Shown here piece after piece: positions 38,881 through 52,100 of a stretch of 64,000 nt of DNA. A program made the translations under genes and the position numbers. Positions within the stretch are counted from its first letter, which is position 1; each line of letters opens with the position of its first letter. Origin of the DNA: Ifrita kowaldi (taxonomy: Eukaryota; Chordata; Aves; Passeriformes; Cinclosomatidae); the NCBI GenBank assembly GCA_013398055.1, contig VZRS01012607.1, forward strand, positions 111,526 through 175,525. The letters are read 5' to 3'. Under the pieces are notes generated by a model. The model worked only from the letters and a program-made list of their open reading frames with translations. It was not told the origin of the DNA and did no database searches.

Positions 38881-41002
38881 TTGCACAGGTCTCTCACTGA
38901 CTGGGAGGATCACATCCAAAAAGTTTTCACCTAGAATAATCAACAGCTAGTGCTTCTGCTAAGCTGTTGCACCTGCTGAGTTGTTGTACCTGCTTGTTTC
39001 AAGGCTGTAGTAGGCTCCTTGATGTCCTTAGATGGAGCAGCAGGCAGAGTATACCTGACTACAGTGAAGAGTGCTGAGGAAGCAGAATTTTTATGAGCTG
39101 AAGTTCCATGGTTACTGTGAAATAATCACATTAAGACTTTGTGACAAAACTTGCATCTAGTTCACCAGCAACCAAAGAGATGAGATTTTACCCTCAAAAC
39201 TTTTTTTTAAATGCTGTCAAATGGCTACTGCTCCTTTCTGGGTCAAGCATCATCTTGCACAAGAAGGACAATTATTCCATCAATTCTTGTTTGGAAAACA
39301 CATGAAAATCCCTGAACAGTGAAGAATATGAGTTCTAATACTGATAGTTCTCCATCTGTCTAACTGACTTGCTAAGAAGGCTTAGAAAATAAAACTAATT
39401 TACCAGAATCAAAGTAAATTAAGTAATGAATGACAGTAAATTATGGATAAAAAGAGGGAACACTGCAAATCTAAGAAGCAAATAAACAGTTTTATTTTTA
39501 AATTCATTTATATTCAAAATGAGAATGCGCTTTATGTTGCCAGCCTTTATAAGGGTTTTATTTTAGGCATTTCTTCTCCTAGCTGAAGTAATTACGACAT
39601 TTATATGTTGAATGACATATATCTCTGGCACTCATCTGGTATCCTTTAGCGTGGTCCAATTATTTTCAGTGATGCGTCAGGGGCGACTGAATGTGTTGCT
39701 TACATCCAAAGGCCAAACTAATGCTGCTTCATTAGGCACAAGCTGTATGCCCAGGGATGCCCAAAGCAGTTAAGCATCTGGGCCAATTTAGACTTTTATG
39801 TTTTCAGAACTTCTGTTTTAAACATTTTGCATCTCTCCCCACCCTTCTCCCTGTCTCATCGGAACACACTCTTCTGTCTTTCAGTCTCAGAATAGGTGTT
39901 GGCATATGCAGAACATAGTTCAATGTGAATGGATTTTTAAAAGTGAGCTGAACACTGCAGGATATGTAGTGTTGTTTTCGAAGAAGACACATATTCAACC
40001 ATGTGCAAAGCCTGTCTTGGTGAAGTGCATGTTTTATCAAGCAATAAAGATTTATGGGCCAGCCTCTGAAAGCTAGAGGCAACACCACTATAATGCTATT
40101 TTTGTATAGGCTTGAATTAGCATGTGCACACAAATTCCTTGCATGTGAGGGTGTGTATATGCAGAGGGAGGGTGCAACTGCACTTAGAGGAGGGCTGCAG
40201 AAGGGGCTTGATATTCCTACACGAAATGCCCAAAAGCATGCAGGGAAAATGTTTCATTTGACAAAAATGAGCTCTATATGTGTATGTGTGTGTGTGTTTG
40301 CCTAGGTATTGCTTGCATGCACTGCCCTTCGTGTATTAGGAGTACTGCTTATATTTAAATTTTGTATTGTTAAAACGGATTTGGTATCTAATAAGGGACT
40401 CAGTGTCCTCTTGGAATTCTATCTGGCCGTTTTCTCCACAATTACCATAAAACTCTAACTCTTCAGACAGTATACTAAGACCCTAAAATGCACAAGAGAG
40501 TTTTTATACACTGCTCCCTTCACCAGAAATTGGTTTGTTTGCTTGAGTGCCCTACCTTAAGGTGGTAATGGGAGTTCTGAACTCAAATAAGAACTTCAGT
40601 GCTCATGTGAGTATGGTTCTTTCAACTCTGTCTTCACAGGAGATAATATTCCTTCCTTTGGAGGGAAATTCTATTCTTTTGGAGGAATTTTTTTTCTGTT
40701 CTGTACACATTTTGCTCTTTTCAGAGCTCTTCCAGGCCTTCTTAGCCCCACGTCCTTCATCTATTGTCATTCTTAAGGGTTTTAACTGAAGACGGCGTAG
40801 AAGATGCTTCTTACCACTTTCCATGAAGAGTTCCTGAGTTCTACAATTCCCTGTACTTTCTCTCACATGGCCTGAAATCAGCCCTTCATGGTGGACATAT
40901 ATCAGGACTTGCTGGATATTCTTAGGCTTCTAAAAGAGGGAAGTTTTTGCAGGGTGGTTGTCTTAGGTAGTTTATTGACTGTTTCTAACTTTTAAGTGAT
41001 AA
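38881..41002. other. Unique AT-rich non-coding sequence
   Basis: No gene is recognised. A short (TG)n tract lies at about 40276-40299. Frames 39804-40133 (-), 40054-40305 (+) and 40547-40789 (+) are unassigned. Confidence 0.5.
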
Positions 41003-41255
41003 GATAGAATCATAGAATATGGTTGGACAAGGCCTTTAAGATCATCAGGCCCAACAGTTAACCTAACACCACTGTGTTCACGACTGCACCATGAGCCCCA
41101 GGTGCCACATCTTCACATTTTTTGAACATTTCCAGAGACCATGACCACATTGCTGGGCAGCCTATGTCAGCACCTGACCACCCTTTCGGTGAAGAAATTT
41201 GTCCTACTACCTTATTTAAATATGCAACTTGAAGCCATTTCCTCTTATCCGGTCA
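41003..41255 (-). mobile_element. CR1 LINE 3'-end fragment
   Basis: It begins on the plus strand with gatagaatcatagaatatgg, the reverse complement of the CR1 terminal 8-mers. It continues with aaggcctttaagatcatc, a cctgaccaccctttcggtga block and gccatttcctctta. It is a typical 5'-truncated CR1 insertion of about 250 bp. Confidence 0.93.
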
Positions 41256-44149
41256 ATGTTATGTCAAAGATGCATTTCTTCTTCTGTATTATTTGTGACT
41301 TAAATACTAATTAAATATTGTGTGTTACTTCTTTAAGCATCATCCTACAGAAGTAACATGCAAATTAAATTTTCTGATTCAGAAAAAGACATTTGAAATA
41401 GGTCATAATGGAATAAGTAAACCAATGGAACAAAAATATATAGCATAGCATCTCCATTGCCGGAGAAATTTTATAATGAGGAATGGAATAGGCAAATGTG
41501 ACTTACTTATATAATTAGTCATTTAAGTTATTTATTATAATTAAAATTGTAGAAATTATGTGGATAGTAATCAGTTTTCATTACAGTTCTTTGCACATTT
41601 CAGTGCTATAATTAGACTGTGGCATCTGTCATTGCTGATTAATTTGTAGACAACTCTATCCTCCCATTAAGATTTAATGTGTACCAAGGCAAAATTATCA
41701 TTATCTAAAAATACAAAATAAAAAATGGTAGCAGTTTTGGGGGTATTAGCTTTTTCTCTTTATCATTTTGGAATTGAGAACATCCCAGCAGGGTTTGTAC
41801 CATTCTCTGTGAGCAGCACTGAGTGGAAGGAGACAAAGTAGCTCTTTTTGGGCTTAGAAAATAACAACCTTTTTTTTTTTTTCTTAAAGCCTTTCTCTAT
41901 ACTCTTACACACTCTGGGCTCAGCAGTCCATGAAAAGCTGTTCTAATGGTAGGAAGAGATGAGCTTTATGCTATCAGGCTGTGAAGAGTAATAGTATCAT
42001 CCAAATTGCAAAAGACTTAAATACCTCTGGTGCTCCTGCTGCGTTCCATAAAAACTTGTGTTCGGCTTCAGTCATACTAGGATTTACTTTTTTTTTAACC
42101 TGTACTTGCTTGTTTGGCTGTAGTCTTGGAAGCTTTGAGCTATAAGTAAATGAAAGCTATAATGTCCCTGGTCTGCTCACTCAGCTCCTGGGATGCCAGA
42201 ATGTTGTGCTTCCTTATTTTTTGCAGCCACATGCAATAAATATCTTATCAGAACTATGAATACAGTTGGTTGACGACCTGCATAGGTCTGTCTTAGCTGC
42301 TGTGTTGCTTCTCTTGTGGTCTCTACCTGGACTGTACTTCAGGATTTGCTGAATTTAACAGCAAAGGTCGTTTATGAAGTAATTAATGAAATAGCTTCTC
42401 CTTCTTCTTTTCACCCCTCTGTAAGATTTCACAATCTCCTTGGCTGTCCTGGCAGTTTTTTTCTGTTTTCAGTAAAAACTGAATCACTAGGCTGATCTAA
42501 GCTAAAAGATAACCTTCTGAAAAAAAGGACAGAAAGCAACATGTGGGCAGAAATACAGATGGGATCAAGAAAGATGGGAACTTTTTGATCTGTTTCTTTG
42601 CCAAGATCAGCATGTTGAGACTTGTATGGTTCCAGTCTAGTCTGCTGCGAACTAAATCACAGGGACATCAGATATGCAATGCCACCAAACCAGGAGATAC
42701 TTCGCAGGTGTCATTTCAGGGCTGGACATCAACCCACACCTGAGCTTCTAGGAGATTTGCTTAGTTGTGGAGCACCTATTTGGACTAAGCCTACTTAGTT
42801 TCTTAATCCACTTGTGTTACTGTGTAAAAATTTCACTTTGAGGCTGGGAGTATTGTAATTTACGGAGAAGCAGTAAAGAAATAGGACAGCTTTTCAAAAC
42901 TGACATGTATTCTAGCAGGGAAATATATTTCTTCACTTCTCCAATACTTATAAAAGCCTTCGATGCTATTTAGGAGAAGATAACCTCTTCCGACACATAC
43001 TGCAAGTTGGTCTAACACTGCTTAGAATGGCAACCATGATAAAACTAGAGCGTGCAAGTCAGGATGGGTCACATAGATAAGTATTTTTACAAATTCAATT
43101 ACTTGATAATATTGTATTAAAAAATAAACTCTCGTGATGATCAAATCTACGCTACTAATGAATCTAGTGTTAAAAAAAGTATAGCTGTCTGTATTAATAA
43201 AGTTAAGACATCATGTGTCTTAAGTCCTGCGCATGTATAGATGTGTTTTGTATGAAATGCTTTAATGTGCTATGGTCTTCTAAAGCAATACAAGTACATA
43301 AAATTCTGTCCTTGAAAGAAAACAGAAGTCTTAGATTGTCAAGATTTGTAAGCATGAAGAATCTCAGCCATAGCACTTCATTAATGCAGTGATTTCATTT
43401 ATTATGCCAAAGCTCACTTGTTTGCATCTGCAATGAGTTTCTTCTCTGATTTCTGGATGAGATAAATATCATGCAAATCACTTTTTTTTCCCCATTGATA
43501 TGAAGCCATCCAAAAATTTCACATGGAAGATTTTGATTTTCTCATTAAAAATATGATTTAAGGTACATTAAGCAGAGTGATTGCATTATGCAAAAAGTGT
43601 GAAATGAGTCGCACATTGCCGTGACTGACTAACATATTGCAGGTATCATAATCGTATTGCTCCATGGTAAACAGCTTATGATCAGCAGTAAGAAAAAAGA
43701 TTGACTTAATAGAAAAAGGGGCATCTGAACATTTATACCTCGGCCCAGCAAGGAGACTAGTGAGAAATCCAAGACATGAAGGTCGGCAGGTGAGATGGAT
43801 ACAAAGTTGTAGCAACTGCTGTTAGGCATGTGTGCTGTCATTTTCCAGCAATTTGCAGTCATATTCAGAATTATCCTAAATCTGGTGTCAGGATACTTCT
43901 AACATAATTCTAAAAGATGAGTCTGATATGCAGTCAAAATAAAGGTTTTTCCAGTCTTGTATGTTCATTCTCTTGCAAACTTCTTTTTGTTTTCAGAAGC
44001 ATGTTGCAGATAGGTGAAGCACTTTCAGCTGATCCTTGTTTTTTCCCTATCTTCAACATTACTATGCCTTTAATAGAACCCCAGTGATACAAGCATGATA
44101 GGAACTGGAATAGCATCCAAATTTTTATTTTATTGCTAAATAAAATGAA
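41256..44149. other. Unique AT-rich non-coding sequence
   Basis: Nothing is recognised. A T-rich run lies at about 41870-41882. Frames 42543-42743 (+), 43558-43815 (-) and 43629-43862 (-) are unassigned. Confidence 0.5.
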
Positions 44150-45272
44150 GCAGCATCTTCAATGTACTGACTGCATCAGTAGACACAGTAAGAACTACTG
44201 TGTAATCTACCCAAACTTGTGTAAAGCCCTTTATACAGTGCTACACAGCATTTTGGCTGCTAAATTGGAGAGAGGGGAGTTTGACAGATGGACTATTAGA
44301 TGGATAAGGAATTGGCTGGATGGTCACATCCAAGGAGTTAAAGTCAATGGCTCAATGTCCAAGTGGAAACCACTTGAAAGTGGTGTCCCTCAGAGATCCA
44401 TACTGGGACCAACACTACTTAATATCTTCCTTGCAGCTGTGGAGGATGGGCTTGAGTGCCCTTAGCAAGGTTGCAGACGACATCGAGCGAGTGGTGCAGT
44501 TGATTCACTGGAAGGAAGGGATGCCATCCAGAGAAACCTTGACAAGTTTAAGGTGTGGGGCCATATTAATCTCATAGTCTCATGAATTTCAACAAAACCA
44601 AATATAAGGTGCTGCACTGGGATGGGAAAGTCCCCAGCACCAATAAAGTCTGCGGAATTAATGCATTGAGAGTAGCCCTGCACAGGTGGACTTGGAGATA
44701 TTGGTGCACAAAAACCTGGACCTGAGCCAGCAATGTGTGCTTTCAGTGCTATTATATCCTGGACTGTATGAAAAGCAGCGTAGCCAGCAGGTTAAGGGAG
44801 GTGATTCTGCCCCTCTGCTCTGGTGAGACCCCACATGGAATGCTGCATCCAGCTCAGGGTTCTCCAGTGTAAAAAAACCATAGACCTGTTAAACATGATG
44901 CTTGAGAAAAACAGCTGAGAGAGCTGGAATTGTTCATCCTGAAGAAGAGAATGCTGTAGGAACATATAATCATGGCTTTTCAATATTTAAAGGAGATTTA
45001 AAAGAAAGATGGAGAGAGACCTTTTTTCTTTTATTTCTTTATTTCCAGGGCCTGTAGACATCAGGAAGAAATTTTTTATGATTAAGATAATGAGACACTG
45101 GTACAGGTTGCCCAGAGGACCTGTAGATGCCCCATTCCTGGAAGTTTTTAACAGCAGGCTGGAGGGGGCTTTGAGCAAACTAATCTCTGTATGGTGTCCC
45201 TGCCTATGGCATGAGGGTTGGAACTAGATGATATTTAAACTTGCCTTTCTACCTAAACCTTTCTATGGGTAT
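44150..45272 (+). mobile_element. CR1 LINE: reverse transcriptase to near-complete 3' end, decayed
   Basis: In the plus frame 44133-44465 the CR1 reverse transcriptase can be read: NLCKALYTVLHS (decayed box A), then RWIRNWLDGHIQGVKVNGSM, then GVPQRSILGPTLLNIF. A frame change follows. The ADD box appears in another frame (SKVADDIERVVQ, within 44320-44577), where the family usually has FADD. The sequence goes on through the ORF2 C-terminus (RHWYRLPRGPVDAPFLEVFN in the frame 45009-45227) to gttggaactagatgat and a 3' end near ttctatgggtatg. Most of the usual RT-to-tail order is present, but shifts and stops make it inactive. At about 1.1 kb it is the longest CR1 in the window. Confidence 0.95.
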
Positions 45273-45983
45273 GTTATATTACATGAATGCTCAGGGTGGC
45301 TTTTTCACTATGAAAATCATCAATCCATTAGCAGAAACAACTACTCAAAGAAAAGGTGCCTCATTTTTAACTTGATGGGTTTCTTACTTGCTACAGATAT
45401 ACAGCCTAGATCCTTAGAACAATCAAGTAGTATTCCTGGAATGGATTTTTATTTTATATAAGATCAGTTAAAATGGACAGTACTTAATAGGACATATGTA
45501 TTTTGGTTTGTTTTTTTTTTTTTTTTCCAAGTAGCAATGCTTACTGGTCTGTGTTCTGACAGTATTTCTTCCTACAGGAAGCCAAATAGAGATTGTCAGT
45601 TTCTGAGTCTCAGGAATTAAATGCATTTCTTCCTGGACTCCCATAAATAGCAAAATGCAGATTAAAACAGCAGCAACAAGGGAATTAGATAACCATGTGC
45701 ATTCAGCCTGTTCACACTCTGGAAATTCTTTGTAAATGAGACTAATTTTAATTATCATAGCTTAGAGAATTTTCCTATGAGTAAATAGATTAAAAACATG
45801 TTAGAGCAGCTGTCCAGGCACATGCATGCTAAGCTGATTGCTAGTATCAATCCCCTGGCTGACCATTTTTTAGGATACTTAGGAAAAAGTGTGAGCAGTT
45901 TGCTTGGAAGGATGGCTTGTACTAAGTAATGCAACTTTACTCCCAACTTTATTTTCTTTTGTAGTTGTCCATAAGTTTAGGAA
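45273..45983. other. Unique AT-rich non-coding sequence
   Basis: A run of 16 T lies at 45511-45526. Frames 45468-45758 (-) and 45755-45946 (-) are unassigned; the first is partly shaped by that T-run. Confidence 0.5.
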
Positions 45984-46389
45984 TGTTATTCCCCAAATTA
46001 ATGTTGCCACTGAAACCATGTGCTGCTCCCTTGCTCTCCCTCCCTCTTCCCTGCAGTGAGGTGAAGAGGAGAATCCGAGACATAAAAGCTAAAGATCACA
46101 GACTGAGATAATAAGAGTTTACTGGAAACAGCAAGGAGATAAGAAAATGAACAGTAACAGCTATATTATCAATAAAAAGGATCCATACGTGACTGCTCAG
46201 AACTGGCGTTACCCGACCTCTCCCTCTGCCACACTTACTCAAGTGGAAGGAACCCCTTCTCCACAGAAATTATCCCTTCCTTCTGCTCTTGGCAACGGTG
46301 TGAGGAGGTACAGGATAACCTCCAGGTCCCAGCTGTGCCCCCACCTGGCTACTGCAAAAATTAACCCTGTCCTTGCTGGAACCAGGACA
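45984..46389 (-). mobile_element. Antisense solitary-type ERVL LTR
   Basis: Read on the minus strand from 46389 it begins TGTCCTGGTTCCAGC and continues gacagggttaattttt, the hallmark start of avian ERVL LTRs. Further on it has a cagtaaactcttattatctc block matching the family's polyadenylation region. Then come ggattctcctcttc and a G-rich block before an end near aataaca (45984). Length is about 406 bp, with TG...CA ends. Internal retroviral genes are absent on either side, so it is a solo LTR or a fragment. Flanking bases do not form an obvious target-site duplication. Frames 46147-46395 (+) and 46239-46472 (-) are incidental. Confidence 0.75.
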
Positions 46390-49305
46390 CCATAAATATA
46401 CAAATCCTTTCTGTGTGCTATGTCAAATTCCAGGGAAACTCTGTCACCTGCACGACAGCTCCAGCATGACATGAATACCTCTCCTACCGGTCATGCTTCA
46501 GGTATTACTGCTGCCATGTCGAGTAGAGTTTACCCTGAGCCCTCATTCTGAAGATATAATATGTGCGAATTACTCTTTCTGCTAAAATCTGTCAGTCCTG
46601 GCATCAGGAAATCTATGTAGCAAAAGACTGGGAATGGGGAAAGTCAATTTTACTAGAAAATGACCTCACCAGCGTTGATAATCTTTAGATATAACTGCAA
46701 CATATGTCATCCAGCAGAAAAGCAAATATCCTCTCTGCTGCAGTGGCATTCCTATTTGATTTTTTTTTTTAATATGAATTCCTACAAGACAGATCCACCC
46801 ACAAAAATTTGTGGGAATTAAACTGTTGGAAAATTTGTAATACAGCCATCTATGAGACTTTCTTTCTATTCATTGTTTTTCAGCTTAGAAGATACAGAGT
46901 GTAGTCTGCCTAATGTGACCCAAAGTTACCATTACCACAGAGCACATGGCACAAAAGTATGAAAGTAGCTCTGCAATTTAGCCTGATGCTAGCAAAAATC
47001 TCTGGAATTCTAAATAACTTTTTTTGGTTCATCTGAGAAAATAAAACACACCCCATATGTTAATCAACACCATGTTTAAAGGCATGCCAACCGCTCTCCA
47101 AACACCTTACTTTTCATAAAGTAGTCCCATGGTCTTTCAGATAATTAGTGGCGGGAATTGGGGATAAGAAGCAAGAAACAGCTACACAACAAACATATAT
47201 CATCACCAGTGTTATTCTTTTACCATTTGCATGATGATAAGTTGTCTTCTTTTCCATAAATAAAAAGAAAAAAAGAAAAACAAATTAAAAATCCACAAAA
47301 AAACCCCACATCAAACCAACCAACCAGCCAATCAACAGAAATTCCCAACAGAAACTGCAAGCATGAAATTATTTTTACTCAGTAATGTATGCCTCTTATG
47401 GCACAGACACTTTTATTTTGGTTCAACACACTTGTTCTTTTCACTGTATTTGAGGAGTCCCCCATATAAAGACAGAGCAAGTACAGGTGTTTACTGATCA
47501 TTGTACAGGATGTGGTAGATTGATCAGCATAAAAATCAGACAGCTTGAGGAGAATTGTATAGCGTATTTATGAAATCTGCTGTCTAGACTGATTTAGTTC
47601 ATAAGCCAATTCACATTCACATATTTCATGCAGAGCTTGCCTATTTACTCCTACTTTTTCTGAAAGAAAAAAGGCTATTTCGTGATTTGCCAGGGGAAAC
47701 ATTAAATTTGTGATGTTTATGAGAATAATTGCTCGCTCTTGACCACAAAATTTTGAATTTTCCTTATTAATGTGATTCTCAGATGAAAAGAAAGGTATAA
47801 TTTGTTATTGAGTTTATGATAGTTATTGCAGAATGTGGTTTCCAAGTATTTGTAGTGCAAAGAAAACTAAAATCCACAACTGCTCCTGGTACCTTATCTC
47901 CTTGTGCATTCCTAACAATGCAACTGTATTGGAGAGTAGATTGATACTTGTGCATAAATTCCTGCAACTACTCTGACTAGCAGAGTTTTCATTTTATAAA
48001 CTGAAAAAAAGTGGCATGCTGTACCCACACAGGCTCTGCTTTTCTACCACAAACTGAGAAAATGTATAGTAACACATGTATCCAAAAGTAAATGCTTTGG
48101 AAACAGTATGAATTTTAAACTGTGTCTGAATAATTTATTGATGGCAATAACCTTTTTATTTTGAACATCTTAGGACCATTTTTTTCAATAATTCCAATAA
48201 AAGTTTATTTTAGATAGGATGCAGATGAAATAATTCACCTATGGGTATATTAAGGTGATTTTGAAATTGGTTGAAAGTATACAAAACAACTTTTGTTTGT
48301 TTGTTTGTTATTTAGTTAGTTTTTTATGGGTTTGTTTTGGTTTTTTTAATGAAGCGGAAGGTATAGATTTTAATTTAAATTTTTTCTTTCAATAAAATAT
48401 GATCTTTAGAGGACTGTTTCTACGTCTAACATGTTTGAAGGATCATAGCACATAAAGAAAGAAGGATGAATGTCCTAACTTGAATATATAGCTATACCAC
48501 ACTGATCTTAGAAACTAATAGGCAAGTCTTCATTGATTTTCAGAGTTTGATACTGTGCTATGAAAGTTTTTATTATGAGAATGACTTTTTAATTTATTTT
48601 AGTAGTTCAATAAATTTACTTATCATCTTAATAATGCATAGAGATTTTGCTTGTCTGTTTATTATATTAAAAAGTGCTACCTCTTCTGAGAGAGAATTAC
48701 AAAACAGGTATCTGTGAAACATAATATCTCAGTGTCTTATATTAGACTGACATGAGAAATGAGGCAAAAGAGAATGTTTCTGGAGACTAAGAAATTTCTT
48801 TCAGAATCAGCTATAATGGCAGAATCTTTCCTCCCTTTTAGGCTTTGAACTGCCATCTAGTAATTCCTTTATAACATCCATCACTGTTTTTCAATTTTTT
48901 TTTTTCATTACTTCCTCAAGGTTATTTCACTGCACATCTGCTGCAAGTGTAAGGCATAGAATAACTTAGAATTGTACTGCTGACAGCTGACAGTCTTCTG
49001 TGTGCATGTACCCTAGCAGGAGACCAGAATTTTTGCATGGTTTATAGATGGCCACAGACAAGACTAATACTTTCTGTAGACACTTGAATGAGAGATGAAT
49101 ACTGTTTGTCCTGAACTCTTTGGTGCCCTTTAAAGTCTATTTTTGAAAGATTTTTTTCAACTATTTCATATTCTTATGGGGTCTCTAGTCTTAAGACAGT
49201 AGTTTTATTTCCTCTAGAGAAACAAACTGTTTTAAAAACAGTACATGCAAGGAGCTAAGCAAAAGTTTACTCAACTTTGTCCTAAACTGTTCTACCAGGA
49301 AAAGA
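46390..49305. other. Unique AT-rich non-coding sequence
   Basis: Nothing is recognised apart from A-rich (about 47261-47320) and (TTTG)n (48292-48309) low-complexity tracts. The frame 47779-47967 (-) is unassigned. Confidence 0.5.
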
Positions 49306-49515
49306 ATGTCTTGCCAAGAATTACTGAAGAACATCTCAAAAGGCAATAAAAATCCTTTTGATCTTTTAATTATTTTTTTGAGTGGAATTTTCTTGTTCTT
49401 TGTTTTCTTGCTGTTCTTGAAGGATATTACAAAGGAAGAGCATAAGATATTATCAGGTCAAGCTCTACTACTGAATACAATGGAGCAGCTGGAGGAGACA
49501 AAGATTAGTAGCTAG
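49306..49515 (+). other. Unassigned 69-codon frame with one hydrophobic segment
   Basis: The predicted peptide starts MSCQELLKNISKGNKNPFD. It then has a strongly hydrophobic stretch of about 20 residues (about residues 20-38) that would suit a membrane helix, then a charged tail (KDITKEEHKILSG and so on) ending near LEETKISS. The hydrophobic part is coded by a T-rich run that would also serve as a polypyrimidine tract before ttgaag, with a CAG/GTCAAG donor-like site 35 bp on. Either reading, a small membrane protein or a short exon, is speculative. T-rich DNA often encodes such hydrophobic runs by chance. Confidence 0.15.
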
Positions 49516-51649
49516 TGGTAAATTCATTTTCTGCATGAGAAGAAACATCTGTTCATTGCTGAGAAGTTCATTTGTCCAACCTTTCAAAAACTTTTGGTTA
49601 CACATGCCCACTTCTCAGCATGAAGCTGAATTTCTGTGTTGGAAGGAAAGATTAGAAGTGTGGCTGCTTTTATTTATTGAATTTTGTTTGCAAAAATGTG
49701 AGCTGTATAGAAAGTACATTACAGGTGAGAAGATACACATATGTCAGTCAGGTCACATCAGATTTTGCACCTGTGTTGTAACCCTTGACAAACATTATTT
49801 TGTATGTGGTCTTCTAAGCAGTGTTAACTTCTATATCTGGATTCATTTTTTTTCCTTCTTTCCTACATATTACACTACTGTTTTGTACATAAGAATGATT
49901 AGTATTTTTCACTTAAATTAAAATCATATTTTTCAAAGAAAAACAATTTTATGAATTTTTTAACCAAGCAATAAAAATGAATCTTCTTGTACTCTTCACA
50001 TACAGAAAAAAAGAATATGGGTACTTGGGAATGTATTTCTGAAATTCAATAGTGAGCCTGGACTAAAAGGGACATTTAAATTGGTATTAAAATAGCAGTG
50101 AAGTAAAGATGCCTCAGGAATGTGTTATGCTCAGCATTTAGTGTGCAAGTGTGCCTGCTGTAAAGATGTGCCAAAGATGAATTCTGAAAGTATTCTGTAC
50201 CCATTTACAATTAAGACATATTTTTAATAAATATTTCTCTTAGTTGCTATTTGAAAATGTAGTATGCTTTTGAGTAATTAAACCACAAGCAAATATCTAA
50301 TTACTTCCGGTAAGACATCTCTAGAATTTTTTTTTTGCCAAAATTTTCACTTTTGTTTAGAAAATACAGTATAAAACTTCATGTGAAGGTATGCTTTTAA
50401 TTTTTAATTTCAATTACTCTTAAGACTGCTGTATAAAAAACTGCTTTGGTGAATCACTGTTCACAGATGCTGATTATTCTATCTTAAAAGTTAACCTTGC
50501 TTTCTTCTTTTTTTTTAATAAAAAGTACATTTTATATCATTTTATAGAAGTATTTCCTTTGGTATCTTAAAATAATGATGAATTATTTCTAGCCCTTCTC
50601 ACTTCTTTTTTTTTCTGGAATTTATGTCCTCTCACGTTTTCTCACAGTAACAGCACTCTATAAAACACAAAAGAAATGAAGTTGGTATTGTACAGCTACA
50701 GTTTGGGTGGAAAAAAACCCCTACATTTTTAGGCCATTGATCAAATGATACCTTGGTTTACAGATTCACAGCCTTCCAATGAGAGCTAAAAATCTTTCTG
50801 AATGTGATTCTCTTATAAAACTTCGAGGTGTGAAATAGCTGTGTTAACACATTTTAAATTAGGCCCTGTAACTTTCATCCTCACAGTATTAGCTTTCTCA
50901 AGTGTATTTTATTTTATTATTTTATTTACTTTATTTTATAATTTTATTTGTAGAGGGTAAGTGACATGCTTTCTCTGTTTCTTTCTCTACCTTACCCTTG
51001 TTAATGCTGACAGACTGGGATCCAAGCCTGTGGAAAAATTCTCATTTTTTCCTTTGGAAGGAACTTGTCTTACGTGTATCAGAGGGATTATTGCATGTGT
51101 ATCTGAAGACAAAATCTGGCGTAGAGACTTGAGCTTGTTTGCATCAGGCTGAGCTGCAGAGTGCTGTATAGGGAATTGTTCATACGACTAGGCAAATACT
51201 GTAATTGCTAGATTATAGACAAGAGCCCTGCAGCAACAGCATTGAACAAAGCAGTTCTGAGCTTTGCATATTTAGGTTTTCCTGCTACTGAATTCAGGCT
51301 TTGAGGAGATCTGTGATTGTTTTCTTCTGGGGCTGTTGAAATTAGAATGCAAGGTCTTAATTATGTGCAAGCTGCACCCAACATAGAATAATTTACTAGT
51401 GCTTATTTTGGGAAGGTCTCTTCCTTGTCTCACGGAACCACGACTTCCAGATGATTTCCTGCCACAAACATTTCCTCCCCCTATAAAATTTCCATATGAT
51501 CATATGAACATTCTTTTAAAGTACTATTGTATTCTGCCTTTGATTCCTAAAATGCGTATATGCAGCATGTAGAATCACTGCAATGAAAATGTGACCAGCA
51601 CAGTATTTTGCTTAATAAATCACTGTATGACACATGAGGAAAGAGTTAG
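49516..51649. other. Unique AT-rich non-coding sequence
   Basis: The frame 49535-49921 (+), 128 residues rich in Phe, Tyr and Cys, has no known domain. A (TTTTA)n-like tract lies at 50905-50950. Nothing else is recognised. Confidence 0.5.
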
Positions 51650-52100
51650 TGAGCCAACCCCTTTCCAGGGCAGTCTGTTCCAATGCTTGACAACTCTTTC
51701 TATGAAGAAATTTCTCCTAATATCCAATTTAAATCTCCCCCATGACAATTGGAGGTGATTTCCTTGTGTCCTGTTACTTGTTACATGGGAGAAGGGGCGG
51801 ACCCCCACTTGGTTACACCCTCCTTTCAGGGAGTTGTAGAGGGCAATAAGGTCACCCCTGAGTCTCCTTTTCTTCAGGCTAAACACGCCCAGCTCCCTCA
51901 GCTGCTCCTCATAAGATTTGTGCTCCAGATCCTTCAGCAGCTTTCTTCCCTTCTCTGGACACACTCCAACACCTCCATGTCCTTCTTGTAGTGAGGGGCC
52001 CAAAACTGAACACAGGATCTGAGGTGTAGCCTGTACCTCTGCTGAGTACAGGAGGATGATCTCTGCCCTAGAACTGCTGGCCACACTGCTTTTCATCAAG
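51650..52100 (-). mobile_element. CR1 LINE ORF2 C-terminal fragment
   Basis: The minus-strand frame 52099-51620 (159 codons) is open through the CR1 ORF2 C-terminus. It shows LEHKSYEEQLRELGVFSL, then KKRRLRGDLIALYNSLKGG, then RFKLDIRRNFFIERVVKHWN and RLPW, the usual order of this region. It has no reverse-transcriptase core and stops short of the CR1 3' terminus. The open frame over about 140 codons suggests a younger insertion than the others, but it is too truncated to act. Confidence 0.95.

Noticed and set aside
45969..46395. ccataa on both sides of the 46-kb LTR as a target-site duplication
   Set aside because: The left copy lies about nine bases outside the best TG...CA end, so it would need a non-canonical LTR end.
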